This document shows positions 33,708 through 41,828 of a DNA stretch of 64,000 nucleotides, one piece after another (within the stretch, counting starts at the first letter, position 1; every line of letters begins with the position of its first letter). The stretch covers positions 3,378,001-3,442,000 of the forward strand of contig NZ_CP021744.1 in NCBI RefSeq assembly GCF_002192455.1, given 5' to 3'. Position numbers and translations under genes: made by a program. The notes beneath the pieces are model-generated. The model was given only the letters and a program-made list of their open reading frames with translations, searched no databases and had not been told where the DNA came from. The DNA is from Streptomyces albireticuli (GTDB lineage Bacteria; Actinomycetota; Actinomycetes; Streptomycetales; Streptomycetaceae).

Positions 33708-35411
33708 ATGAGTGATCAGCCGCACAACACGTACGAGCCGCGTGAGCCGTACGACCCCTACCGCCGGCAGGGCGGAGAGGGCTACGACCAGCAGGGCCGG
33801 CAACAGCAGCACCAGCAGTACGAGCCGCCGCGTGCCCCGTCCGGCTACGACGCGTACAACCCGTACGGCGAGCAGCCCCAGGCGCCGCAGCAGCAGGCGT
33901 ACGACCCGTACGGAAACGGGAACGGCCAGGGGCTCGGGCAGGCGCACGGGCAGCAGCACGCACCGCACCAGCCGCAGCCGCACGCCCAGCAGCCCCAGGG
34001 CCCGGCCTCCTGGCCGACGACCCAGGGCGGCGCCGGGCAGGACTACGCGGCGCAGCAGGAGCCGGTGACGCAGACCTGGCAGACGCAGACCTGGGACACC
34101 CAGACCTGGCAGCGGCCCGCCGAAGCGGCCGCCCCGGCGCCCGCGCCGGCCACCGGGAACGGGACCGGGGCCGGGACCGGGACCGGCTACGGCACCCCGC
34201 CGTGGCACGGCGGCGCGCTGCCGGAAGAGGTCCCGGACACCCGGGCCACGCCGGGCGGGCGCGGCGGCCACCGGGCCGACGACACGGGCCGGGCGGACGG
34301 CCTCGGCCCGTACGCGACCGGCGGCGGCCAGGGCTACCCGGCCGCGGCCTACGACGGCGCCTACGACGGCCCGCGGGGCGGCCCGGACGGCGGCGGCGCG
34401 CACGGCGTTCCGCACGGCGGGTCCCACGGCGCGCACGGCGCCTCGCGCGGCGACTCCTTCGACAGCTCCTACGCCCACGCCTCGGGCCGGCAGCGGACGG
34501 ACGGCGGGCAGGGCGGACAGCACGGCCTCGCCGGGCAGGCCGGTCAGGCCGGCCAGGACTGGGCGGCCGGGACCGGCGGGCACCGGCTGCCCGCCCAGAC
34601 CGCCGAGGACTCCGGCCCGGAGGCCGGCGACCCGGCGGCCGCCCCGGAGCGGCCGCTGACCGCCGCCGAGAAGGCGAAGGCCGAGGGCCGCCCGCAGATC
34701 CTGTCGCCGGGCCTCAAGCCCGCGCTGCTGACGTCGGCGCTCGCCGCCCTGCTCGCGGTGGCCGCGCCGCTGGGCGAGCTCGCGCTGGCGGTGCCGGTGG
34801 TGCTGCTCCAGGCGGTGACCGCGGCGGGCTGGTTCCGGCTCAACGGCATGTGGCCGGCGCGGCAGGGCATCGCGCTGGCGTTCCTGAGCGGCGTGGCGGC
34901 GGACATCGGACTGCTGGCCACGGACGCCGACCAGGCGCCGACGGTGCTCATCGGCACCCTCGGCGTGTGGCTCCTGCTGGTGGTCGTGCTTCAGCTGCGC
35001 AGTCACGCGGGCGCCGACGAGCGCCTCTACGGGCTCACGGCGGCGGCCGCCTCGACGGCCGTCACGGTCGTCGCTGCCGGGCACCTGGCCTCGGCCCCGG
35101 ACGCGGTCGTGGTGGGCGCGGCGGGTGTCGCGGTGGCGGCGCTGGCGCGCGCGCTGCCGCTGCCGTCGATGGCCTCCCCGGTCGTCGCGCTGATCGCGGC
35201 GGCGGGTTCCGGCGTGGCCACGGGTCAGCTGACGGGCGTGGGCGCCTCGGCGGCGCTGCTCGCCCTGGCGGCGGGCGTCTGCGCGCTGGTCGGCCTGCGG
35301 GTCGCGAGCTACGACTACCCGTCCCGCTTCGTGCACATGACGGCGGGCGTCGCGCTCCCGCTGGCCGCGGCGGCCCCGGCGGTCTATGTGATCGGCCGCG
35401 CGCTCACGTAG
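33708..35411 (+). CDS. Large membrane protein with Gln/Tyr/Pro-rich N-terminal domain
   Basis: A 567-residue protein. Residues 1-320 are low complexity and hydrophilic (many Gln, Tyr, Pro and Gly; repeated PYDPY- and TWQTQTWDTQ-like segments), probably disordered and cytoplasmic. Residues ~335-567 hold about eight hydrophobic helices. I know no function; it is conserved next to the sulfur carrier gene in streptomycetes as far as I recall. The ATG at 33708 follows the carrier gene closely, so they are probably cotranscribed. Confidence 0.8.
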   Translation: MSDQPHNTYEPREPYDPYRRQGGEGYDQQGRQQQHQQYEPPRAPSGYDAYNPYGEQPQAPQQQAYDPYGNGNGQGLGQAHGQQHAPHQPQPHAQQPQGPASWPTTQGGAGQDYAAQQEPVTQTWQTQTWDTQTWQRPAEAAAPAPAPATGNGTGAGTGTGYGTPPWHGGALPEEVPDTRATPGGRGGHRADDTGRADGLGPYATGGGQGYPAAAYDGAYDGPRGGPDGGGAHGVPHGGSHGAHGASRGDSFDSSYAHASGRQRTDGGQGGQHGLAGQAGQAGQDWAAGTGGHRLPAQTAEDSGPEAGDPAAAPERPLTAAEKAKAEGRPQILSPGLKPALLTSALAALLAVAAPLGELALAVPVVLLQAVTAAGWFRLNGMWPARQGIALAFLSGVAADIGLLATDADQAPTVLIGTLGVWLLLVVVLQLRSHAGADERLYGLTAAAASTAVTVVAAGHLASAPDAVVVGAAGVAVAALARALPLPSMASPVVALIAAAGSGVATGQLTGVGASAALLALAAGVCALVGLRVASYDYPSRFVHMTAGVALPLAAAAPAVYVIGRALT

Positions 35412-35522
35412 GGCCCCGCCCCGGCTCGTCCGATCACGCTCTCGTCGTTCTTCCCCCGGGTCCGGTTAGGCTCACTGCACTAGCAGGGGCCTGACCCAGA
35501 CCCGGGGGAGCGAGAGATTTCG

Positions 35523-36233
35523 ATGCGCGCGATACGGACAACCCTGATCGTCCTGGTGGTGCTGGGGGCGCTCTTCGTCGCCGCCGACCGGATCGCCGTG
35601 TACTTCGCGGAGGACCAGGCGGCCGAGAAGATCCGCAGCAGCCAGGGGCTCTCGGGCACCCCGGAGGTCTCGATCAAGGGCTTTCCGTTCCTGACCCAGA
35701 TAGCCGGCTCCAGCCTCGACGAGGTCGAGGTGAAGCTGGACGACGCGGTCACGGCGAGCACCGGCCGTGAGTCGATAAGGGTCTCGGGCTTCGACGCCAC
35801 CCTGCACGACGTGCGGATCGACAGCAGCTTCAGCTCCGCCGTCGCCGACCGGGCCTCGGGCACCGCCCACATCTCCTACGCCGACCTCACCAAGGCCGCC
35901 GCCGACCCCGGCGTGACCATCGGCTACGGCGGTACGGACGCGGCGGGCAAGAGCCAGGTGAAGGTGACCGGCAAGGTCATGGTGATGGGTCAGACCGTCG
36001 AGCGCAGTGTGAACTCCACCGTGAGCGTGCGGGGCGGCAACACCGTCCGGGTGCGGGCCGACGAGGTCCCGGCGGAGGGCATCCCGGGCCTGGAGGAGGC
36101 CGTCCGCCAGAAGATCGACATCGACCGGCAGCTGAACGGCCTGCCCAAGGGCATCACGCTGGACAAGGTCGTCACGACCCCGGACGGCATCGACATCACC
36201 CTGGCCGGCAGCAAGGTGAACCTGGCGGGCTGA
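35523..36233 (+). CDS. DUF2993 (LmeA-like) protein
   Basis: A 236-residue protein: an N-terminal membrane anchor or signal (TTLIVLVVLGALFVAADRIA) and an extracytoplasmic DUF2993 domain with the family segment VSIKGFPFLTQIAGSSLDEV. It is the short form of the protein at 14226-15659, which shares the FPFLTQ signature. LmeA in mycobacteria binds phosphoinositides and supports lipoglycan maturation; the Streptomyces role is not established. GGGAGCGAGAG precedes the ATG. Confidence 0.88.
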   Translation: MRAIRTTLIVLVVLGALFVAADRIAVYFAEDQAAEKIRSSQGLSGTPEVSIKGFPFLTQIAGSSLDEVEVKLDDAVTASTGRESIRVSGFDATLHDVRIDSSFSSAVADRASGTAHISYADLTKAAADPGVTIGYGGTDAAGKSQVKVTGKVMVMGQTVERSVNSTVSVRGGNTVRVRADEVPAEGIPGLEEAVRQKIDIDRQLNGLPKGITLDKVVTTPDGIDITLAGSKVNLAG

Positions 36234-36390
36234 GGCCCGGCGGGACCCGGCCCGTCCACTCGGCGAGACGGGTACGTCCGTACGACAGACCACTTGCCCT
36301 CCGGTTGGCCGGAATCCGCCTCCCCGACCTCCTTTCAGGGCGCACGCGTCCCACGATCCGGAAGATCCTGTCTCACTATCCGACATGCCG

Positions 36391-36420
36391 GTGACACGCG
36401 CGTGCGTCCGTCCCTACGAT
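36391..36420 (+). promoter_or_regulatory. Probable promoter for the Cys leader ORF and sulfurtransferase operon
   Basis: GTGACA (36391-36396) and TACGAT (36415-36420) are spaced 18 bp apart. The leader ORF begins at 36428, seven bases after the -10 element, so its transcript would be leaderless or nearly so. The gap 36234-36390 shows nothing else. Confidence 0.5.
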
Positions 36421-36427
36421 CGGACGC

Positions 36428-36508
36428 ATGAAGCGACAGGCGGACCTCACGAAGCGGCGGGCAGTCGACCTGTGCCGCGTCGCCGCCATGCTCTGTCGCC
36501 GTGTCTGA
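36428..36508 (+). CDS. Putative cysteine-responsive leader peptide
   Basis: A 26-residue ORF that ends in RRAVDLCRVAAMLCRRV. The RR-x-VDL-x-RV pattern with one or two Cys near the end is that of actinobacterial putative leader peptides, found ahead of sulfur-metabolism genes. Cys codons (TGC and TGT) sit where ribosome stalling on low Cys-tRNA would influence downstream RNA folding. It is probably translated from a leaderless start. The sulfurtransferase gene follows 264 bp downstream. Mycobacterial Cys-rich leaderless ORFs are established attenuators; the same role here is inference. Confidence 0.75.
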   Translation: MKRQADLTKRRAVDLCRVAAMLCRRV

Positions 36509-36735
36509 CCGGGGCGCTCGCCCCCGGTGGACGGACGCCTTCACGTCGGCCCACCGGATCCCGCCGGTCCCGTCGGTGCCGCCGCTTCCCGCCGGCCCGC
36601 CGGTCCCCTTCGGTGAAAGCCCCGCGCTCCTTCGCCTCGGCCCCGCCGCCGAGGCCCCTCCCACACCACCCGCTGCGCGGCGCCGCGCCCCTCTCACGCG
36701 CCCGCGCACATCCTCCCCCATAGCCCTGAACGGGC

Positions 36736-36751
36736 ATGGGGGCGCCCCCAT
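36736..36751 (+). promoter_or_regulatory. GC hairpin just ahead of the sulfurtransferase ribosome binding site
   Basis: ATGGGGGCGCCCCCAT is a perfect palindrome 9 bp before the GGAGGAG ribosome binding site. A second small hairpin (CCGGGGCG...CGCCCCCGG) begins at the leader stop codon. Together they are candidate elements for attenuation downstream of the Cys leader. Confidence 0.5.
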
Positions 36752-36772
36752 CTCGCCCCGGAGGAGAACAGC

Positions 36773-37618
36773 ATGAGCCGCAGTGACGTCCTGGTGGACG
36801 CCGACTGGGTACAGGCCCGCATCGACGCCGCCGACCCGAAGACCGTCATCGTCGAGGTCGACGAGGACACCTCGGCCTACGACAAGAACCACATCAAGAC
36901 CGCCGTCCGGATCGACTGGAAGTCCGACCTCCAGGACCCGGTGCGCCGTGACTTCGTCGACCAGGAGGGCTTCGAGAAGCTCCTCTCCGCGAAGGGCATC
37001 GCCAACGACGACACGGTCGTCCTCTACGGCGGCAACAACAACTGGTTCGCGGCGTATGCCTACTGGTACTTCAAGCTCTACGGGCACCAGGACGTCAAGC
37101 TGCTCGACGGCGGCCGCAAGAAGTGGGAGCTGGACTCCCGCGACCTCGTCGCCGAGGTCCCGCAGCGCGCGGCCACCACGTACCAGGCGAAGGCCCAGGA
37201 CAGCTCGATCCGCGCCTTCCGCGACGACGTCCTCGCCGCCATCGGCTCGCTCAACCTCGTCGACGTCCGCTCCCCCGACGAGTTCAGCGGCAAGCTGCTC
37301 GCCCCGGCGCACCTCCCCCAGGAGCAGTCGCAGCGCCCCGGCCACGTGCCGAGCGCCCGCAACATCCCCTGGTCCAAGTCGGCCAACGACGACGGCACCT
37401 TCAAGTCGGACGACGAGCTGAAGTCGCTCTACGAGGCGGCCGGCGTGGACCTGGCCAAGGACACCATCGCCTACTGCCGCATCGGTGAGCGCTCCGCGCA
37501 CACCTGGTTCGTCCTGCACGAGCTGCTCGGCCAGCAGAACGTCCGCAACTACGACGGCTCGTGGACCGAGTACGGCTCGCTCGTCGGCGTGCCGATCGAG
37601 CTCGGCGCCGACGGCTGA
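36773..37618 (+). CDS. Thiosulfate sulfurtransferase (tandem rhodanese)
   Basis: Moves sulfane sulfur from a donor such as thiosulfate to an acceptor. The 281-residue protein has two rhodanese domains: an inactive first one (about 1-120) and an active second one (about 155-275) with Cys235 in the loop YCRIGERSAHTW. GGAGGAG gives a strong start. The DUF1416 gene follows on the same transcript, the usual sseA/cysA2-sseC pair of actinomycetes. A Cys-codon leader ORF upstream suggests that expression follows cysteine supply. Confidence 0.95.
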   Translation: MSRSDVLVDADWVQARIDAADPKTVIVEVDEDTSAYDKNHIKTAVRIDWKSDLQDPVRRDFVDQEGFEKLLSAKGIANDDTVVLYGGNNNWFAAYAYWYFKLYGHQDVKLLDGGRKKWELDSRDLVAEVPQRAATTYQAKAQDSSIRAFRDDVLAAIGSLNLVDVRSPDEFSGKLLAPAHLPQEQSQRPGHVPSARNIPWSKSANDDGTFKSDDELKSLYEAAGVDLAKDTIAYCRIGERSAHTWFVLHELLGQQNVRNYDGSWTEYGSLVGVPIELGADG

Positions 37619-37659
37619 CGCCTCCTCCCCCTCCCCGCCCGACTTCCGAAGGATCACTT

Positions 37660-37947
37660 ATGTGTGGAGCAAAGGCCGGCGGCCCCGACGCCCAGGCCGC
37701 CAAGCCCGGTGAGACGACCATCCAGGGCTCCGTGACCCGCGACGGCGAGCCCGTCACCGGCTACGTCCGCCTGCTGGACGCGCAGGGCGAGTTCACCGCC
37801 GAGGTGCCCACCTCCGCGACCGGGCAGTTCCGCTTCTACGCCGCCGAGGGCCGGTGGACGCTGCGGGCGCTCGTGCCCGGCGGCACCGCCGACCGCACGG
37901 TCGTCGCGGAGAAGGGCGGCCTGGCCGAGGTCGCCATCGCCGTCTGA
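37660..37947 (+). CDS. DUF1416 protein (SseC-like)
   Basis: A 95-residue protein of the DUF1416 family, nearly always encoded after the rhodanese. It starts MCGAKAGGPDA, with Cys2 conserved, and has a small beta-sandwich-like domain (TTIQGSVTRDGEPVTGYVRL; FRFYAAEGRWTLRALVPGG). Its exact role is unknown; sulfur metabolism is implied by context. GAAGGAT precedes the ATG, 41 bp after the rhodanese stop. A strong terminator follows. Confidence 0.92.
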   Translation: MCGAKAGGPDAQAAKPGETTIQGSVTRDGEPVTGYVRLLDAQGEFTAEVPTSATGQFRFYAAEGRWTLRALVPGGTADRTVVAEKGGLAEVAIAV

Positions 37948-37989
37948 CACGGCAGCCGGGGTCCCGCCCGGCACCGCCGCCGAAATCCG

Positions 37990-38020
37990 CCGTCCCGCCG
38001 CCCCCGAGGCGGCGGGACGG
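37990..38020 (+). terminator. Intrinsic terminator after the rhodanese-DUF1416 operon
   Basis: A perfect 13-bp stem (CCGTCCCGCCGCC and complement) with a 5-nt loop, 42 bp after the stop codon. Confidence 0.8.
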
Positions 38021-38035
38021 TCACTACGGGCCGGA

Positions 38036-38078
38036 GGGCCGCACCCAGGGGTTGGACGCCTTGATGGGGGTGCGGCCC
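38036..38078. terminator. Second hairpin in the same gap
   Basis: GGGCCGCACCC pairs perfectly with GGGTGCGGCCC over a 21-nt loop, 36 bp before the DUF3099 start. It may be a second terminator or a leader structure of DUF3099. Confidence 0.5.
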
Positions 38079-38113
38079 TTCGCGCCGTGGTCCCCCGGTC
38101 GTACCGTGGAGGC

Positions 38114-38386
38114 ATGTACGCCCGGCGTCGCCATCTGTACTTCGCCATGATGGGCAGCTGCATCGGCCTGTTCGTCCTGGCCTGGGCCGTCGTGCGGCTG
38201 TGGTCGGTGCCCGCCGCCGTGGCGATGTGCCTGGTGGCCATGGTGATCCCGCCCGTGGCGGCGATCATGGCCAACCGCAGAGGCCCGGACGACCGCTGGT
38301 GGGACGACCCCTCGGGCGACCCGAAGTCGGACGAGTGGTGGGACGAACTGGACGGCAAGCGCCGGCCCGAGTCCCACGACCAGTAG
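38114..38386 (+). CDS. DUF3099 membrane protein
   Basis: A 90-residue protein with two transmembrane helices (about 10-28 and 32-50) and an acidic, Trp-rich tail (DDRWWDDPSGDPKSDEWWDE). The family is actinobacterial and of unknown function. The start has GTGGAGG close upstream. It is convergent with the DsrE-like gene. Confidence 0.85.
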   Translation: MYARRRHLYFAMMGSCIGLFVLAWAVVRLWSVPAAVAMCLVAMVIPPVAAIMANRRGPDDRWWDDPSGDPKSDEWWDELDGKRRPESHDQ

Positions 38387-38432
38387 CCGTCACGGCCCGC
38401 CGGAAGCGGGCGGGCCCGGTATCCGTAAAAGA

Positions 38433-38801
38433 TCAGTAGACGAGCGCCTGCACGCCGTCCGCCATGATCTCGCTGACGAACACCTGCGCGCCGGCGATCC
38501 GCGCGCCCTCGATCAGGTCCTTCTCCTCGATGTCCCGGCGCGCCGCGCACTGCGTGCACACCGTGATCATCCCGCCGCCGACCCGGATCCCCTCGATCAG
38601 CTCGGGCAGCGGCGCCGCGTGCGGCAGCTCGAACTCCGCGGCCCGCCCCGGCAGCGCGAACCAGGACGACTCACCGGTCAGCCACAGCGACACCTCGACA
38701 CCGCTCGCCACGGCCACCGCGGCCACCGTGAACGCCTGCGAACACCGCTCGGGCGCGTCCGCCCCGGCCGTCACCTTGATCACGAGCTTCTTGTACGCCA
38801 T
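38433..38801 (-). CDS. DsrE-family protein
   Basis: A 122-residue DsrE/DsrF-like protein: KKLVIKVTAGADAPERCSQA, an alpha/beta core, and Cys residues in MITVCTQCAARRDI that could carry sulfur. The family includes sulfur-transfer proteins and others of unknown role. The location next to rhodanese and DUF1416 genes fits sulfur metabolism. The ATG at 38799-38801 is used. Confidence 0.85.
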   Translation of the reverse strand: MAYKKLVIKVTAGADAPERCSQAFTVAAVAVASGVEVSLWLTGESSWFALPGRAAEFELPHAAPLPELIEGIRVGGGMITVCTQCAARRDIEEKDLIEGARIAGAQVFVSEIMADGVQALVY

Positions 38802-38927
38802 GCGATCACTGTAGGGGCCCGGGCGGGGCGCGGCCCAGGACGATCGACCTCACAGCGCCACTCCGGACACGTCCGACTAGACTCGGCAGCGGTCCGTACA
38901 CCCTCACTCCGACCGAGGAGCGCGCTC

Positions 38928-39029
38928 GTGCTTGAGGCAGTCTTCACCTCCCTGCTGGTCCTGGTCGTCGTCGGCGTTCTCGCGTTCGCCGGGCTGACCT
39001 GGAAGAAGCTGTACCAGGGCCAGCGCTGA
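38928..39029 (+). CDS. 33-residue single-span membrane protein
   Basis: A short gene: the GTG at 38928, with GAGGAG nine bases upstream, encodes one transmembrane helix (FTSLLVLVVVGVLAFAGLTW) and a basic tail (KKLYQGQR). It stands 43 bp ahead of the FABP/nitrobindin gene. Its size would make automatic annotation miss it. The function is unknown. Confidence 0.65.
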   Translation: MLEAVFTSLLVLVVVGVLAFAGLTWKKLYQGQR

Positions 39030-39072
39030 CCCCCGTCGTTGTCCGTCCTCCCACAGATCGTCTGAGCACCCA

Positions 39073-39675
39073 ATGATCGAGATTCCGTCCGACCTCCACC
39101 CGGACCTCGTCCCCCTGGTCTTCCTCCTCGGCAAGTGGGAGGGCGCGGGCGTCGCCGACTTCCCGGGTGCCGAGAAGTGCAACTTCGGCCAGGAGGTCGT
39201 CTTCAGCCACGACGGCCGTGACTTCCTGGAGTACACGTCGCACAGCTGGGTGCTCGACGCCGACGGCAAGATGGGCCGTCCGCTGGAGAGCGAGAGCGGC
39301 TACTGGCGGATCGACAAGGACCGCAAGGTCGAGATCGTCATGGTCCGCGACCAGGGCGTCGCCGAGGTCTGGTACGGCGAGCTGGCCGACCAGAAGCCGC
39401 AGATCGACCTGGCGACCGACGCCGTCGCCCGCACCGAGGCGTCCGGCCCGTACACCGGCGGCAAGCGCCTGTACGGCTACGTCAAGGGCGACCTGATGTG
39501 GGTCGGCGAGAAGGCCACCCCCGAGGTGCCGCTGCGCCCCTACATGTCGGCGCACCTGAAGAAGGTCGCCGACCAGGCCTCCCTGGAGGAGTGGGCGAAG
39601 AACCTGCCGGAGGACATGCCCGACGGCGTGGCCTTCTTCAACCAGGACGGCACGCCGTACAACCCCAACGCCTGA
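39073..39675 (+). CDS. FABP-family (nitrobindin-like) heme-binding beta-barrel protein
   Basis: A 200-residue protein of the DUF1794/nitrobindin family. The signature GKWEGAG (G-x-W-x-G-x-G) is at residues 20-26, followed by the barrel strands and the conserved C-terminal region (LRPYMSAHLKKV). Family members bind ferric heme and can isomerise peroxynitrite or sense NO. A conserved His in SAHLKK is the likely heme ligand. The ATG at 39073 is used; a cobalamin riboswitch follows downstream. Confidence 0.88.
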   Translation: MIEIPSDLHPDLVPLVFLLGKWEGAGVADFPGAEKCNFGQEVVFSHDGRDFLEYTSHSWVLDADGKMGRPLESESGYWRIDKDRKVEIVMVRDQGVAEVWYGELADQKPQIDLATDAVARTEASGPYTGGKRLYGYVKGDLMWVGEKATPEVPLRPYMSAHLKKVADQASLEEWAKNLPEDMPDGVAFFNQDGTPYNPNA

Positions 39676-39699
39676 CGTCGCGCGGCCTCCGCACGACCG

Positions 39700-39815
39700 C
39701 ACCACCCGAGAGCACCGCTCTCACCGCGCCCCGTGGGGGAAGTCCGGTCGAAATCCGGCGCTGACCCGCAACGGTAGGCGGCACACCCGTGCCGCGAGCC
39801 CGATCACCCACGGCG
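39700..39815 (+). promoter_or_regulatory. Cobalamin (B12) riboswitch
   Basis: It contains the conserved core: GGGGGAAGTCCGGTCGAAATC, then CGGCGCTGACCCGCAACGGTA, then a GC hairpin (GGCGGCAC...GTGCCGC) and the closing GAGCCCGATCACCC. These match the cobalamin riboswitch consensus in order and spacing. It sits 136 bp ahead of the importer permease gene. B12 binding should reduce expression of the ABC importer downstream. Confidence 0.88.
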
Positions 39816-39870
39816 GCGTGCGCTCCCCGCACAACTCGCCGTGGACTGCGAGGGGATCACCCGGGCACGT

Positions 39871-39912
39871 ACGAGCCCCGGGCCGTTCCTCGGTACGTAC
39901 GCCCGTACGTAC
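39871..39912 (+). promoter_or_regulatory. Candidate riboswitch expression platform
   Basis: GTACGTAC-GCCC-GTACGTAC (39893-39912) makes a small hairpin. Its left half can instead pair with the upstream CGGGCACGTACGAG (39872-39885) through CTCGGTACGTACGCCCG. The two structures exclude each other, as expected for a switch 40 bp ahead of the start codon. Confidence 0.45.
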
Positions 39913-39950
39913 GCAGCGGAGCCGCGGCCCGAGGCGAAGGCGTACCGCCC

Positions 39951-41042
39951 GTGGCGATACCCGAGCAGGTCACCGTCCCCCGGTCCACCGGCGGGCCGCC
40001 GCCGCCCAGACGGCTGCCGGTGCCGCCGCTGGTCGGTGTGCTGGCCGCGGCGCTGTTCGTCTCGCTCGTCTGCGGGGTGGGCCTCGGCGCCGCCGGGGTG
40101 ACCTGGGGCGAGACCCTGCGCTTCCTGCGGGCGGGGCTGACCGGCGGGAGCATCGCGCCGGACGAGGTCTCCGCCTACACCATCATCTGGGAGCTGCGCT
40201 TCCCACGCGCCCTGCTGGCCGCCGTCGTCGGCGCGGGGCTCTCCGCGATCGGCGTGGCCGTGCAGGCCATGGTCCGCAACGCGCTCGCCGACCCCTTCGT
40301 CCTCGGCATCTCCTCCGGCGCCGCCGTCGGCGCCAACGCCGTGCTGCTGTTCGGCGCGCTGGGCTCGCTGGGCGTCTGGGCGCTGTCCGGCGCCGCCTTC
40401 GCCTCGGCGCTCGCCGCCATGCTGCTCGTCTATCTGGCGGCCCGCACCCCGCACGGCCTGACCCCGCTGCGGCTGGTGCTGACCGGATCCGCCATGTACT
40501 ACGGCTTCTCCGCGATCACCACCCTGATGGTCTTCAGCGCCGAGCGCGGCGAGTCCGCCCGTTCGGCCATGATGTGGCTGCTCGGCAGCCTCGGCGGCGC
40601 CACCTGGTCGTCCGTGCCGATCGCCGCCGGTGCCGTGCTGGCCGGGCTCGGCTATCTGCTGTGGACGGCGCGCGGGCTCAACGCGCTGGCCATGGGCGAC
40701 GAGACGGCCGCGGCGCTCGGCGTCGACGCCGACCGGCTGCGCCGCAGGCTCTTCGTGGTCGCCGCCGCCGTCACCGGCGCCGTCGTCGCCGTCAGCGGGG
40801 CGATCGGCTTCGTCGGCCTGATGGTCCCGCACGTCACCCGCATGCTCGTCGGCGCCGACCACCGCCGGGTGCTGGCCGTGGCACCGCTGCTGGGCGCGGT
40901 GCTGCTGGTCTGGGTCGACATCGTCTCCCGGCTGCTGCTGGCCCCCGTCGAACTGCCCGTCGGGGTCATCACGGCCCTCATCGGCGTGCCGTGCTTCGTG
41001 CTGCTGATGCGCCGCCGGGGCTACGTCTTCGGAGGTGCGTGA
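39951..41042 (+). CDS. FecCD-family ABC importer permease (probable cobalamin/corrinoid)
   Basis: A 363-residue permease with about ten transmembrane helices, of the BtuC/FhuB/FecCD family (LRFPRALLAAVVGAGLSAIG; DPFVLGISSGAAVGANAVL; GFVGLMVPHVTRMLVGADH). The GTG at 39951 is chosen; earlier in-frame starts run through the riboswitch. The B12 riboswitch upstream points to cobalamin or a corrinoid as substrate. Sequence families of this type are also annotated as F420-0 transporters, so the substrate is not certain. The ATPase follows directly. Confidence 0.88.
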   Translation: MAIPEQVTVPRSTGGPPPPRRLPVPPLVGVLAAALFVSLVCGVGLGAAGVTWGETLRFLRAGLTGGSIAPDEVSAYTIIWELRFPRALLAAVVGAGLSAIGVAVQAMVRNALADPFVLGISSGAAVGANAVLLFGALGSLGVWALSGAAFASALAAMLLVYLAARTPHGLTPLRLVLTGSAMYYGFSAITTLMVFSAERGESARSAMMWLLGSLGGATWSSVPIAAGAVLAGLGYLLWTARGLNALAMGDETAAALGVDADRLRRRLFVVAAAVTGAVVAVSGAIGFVGLMVPHVTRMLVGADHRRVLAVAPLLGAVLLVWVDIVSRLLLAPVELPVGVITALIGVPCFVLLMRRRGYVFGGA

Positions 41043-41044
41043 GC

Positions 41045-41818
41045 GTGCGGGTGGACATCGAGGGACTCGCGGTCGAGATCGCGGGCGCCCGGCTGGTGGA
41101 GGACATCGCGCTCCGGGCGGGCAGCGGGCAGTTCGTCGGCCTGGTCGGACCCAACGGCAGCGGCAAGTCGACCTTGCTGCGCTGCGTCTACCGCGCCCTG
41201 CGGCCGGCCGCCGGCACCGTCCGCCTGGACGGCGACGACCTGCACGCGCTCGGCGCCCGGGAGGGCGCCCGCAGGCTGGCCGCGCTCCCCCAGGAGTCGA
41301 CGAGCGAGTTCGACTTCACCGCCGCCGAGGTCGTCGCCATGGGCCGGCTGCCGCACCAGAGCGCCGCCGGCCGGGTCACGGACCGCGACAAGGAGATCTG
41401 CGCGGCGGCCCTGGGCCGGGTCGGCGGCGCGCACCTCGCCGACCGGAGCTTCCCCACCCTGTCGGGCGGCGAGAAGCAGCGCGTGCTGATCGCTCGCGCG
41501 CTGGCCCAGCAGCCGAAGGTGCTCGTCCTCGACGAGCCCACCAACCACCTGGACATCGCCCAGCAGCTGGAGGTCCTCTCGCTGGTGCGCGCCGCCGGCC
41601 TGACCGTCCTCGCCGCGCTGCACGACCTCAACCTGGCCGCCACCCACTGCGACGCCCTGTACGTCATCGCGGGCGGCCGCATCGTGGCGTCCGGCCCGCC
41701 GGACGCCGTCCTGACCACCGAGCTGCTCGCCGACGTCTTCGGCGTACGCGCGCTCCGCGTGCCGCACCCCGAGTCCGGTGCCCCGCACCTGCTGTTCGAC
41801 CGCCTCCCCGCCTCCTAA
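41045..41818 (+). CDS. ABC importer ATP-binding protein (BtuD-like)
   Basis: A 257-residue ATPase: Walker A GPNGSGKSTLLR, Q-loop region LAALPQESTSEFDFT, signature TLSGGEKQRVLIARAL, Walker B KVLVLDEPTNHLD, and H-loop LAALHDLNLAATHCD. The GTG at 41045 has GGAGG at better spacing than the GTG at 41039, which overlaps the permease stop. It is coupled to the permease gene and powers the import of its substrate. Confidence 0.92.
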   Translation: MRVDIEGLAVEIAGARLVEDIALRAGSGQFVGLVGPNGSGKSTLLRCVYRALRPAAGTVRLDGDDLHALGAREGARRLAALPQESTSEFDFTAAEVVAMGRLPHQSAAGRVTDRDKEICAAALGRVGGAHLADRSFPTLSGGEKQRVLIARALAQQPKVLVLDEPTNHLDIAQQLEVLSLVRAAGLTVLAALHDLNLAATHCDALYVIAGGRIVASGPPDAVLTTELLADVFGVRALRVPHPESGAPHLLFDRLPAS

Positions 41819-41828
41819 GGACCCCGCC

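Noticed and set aside
36501..36776. Other small ORFs between the Cys leader and the rhodanese gene
   Set aside because: They are Pro/Arg/Ser-rich high-GC frames without ribosome binding sites.
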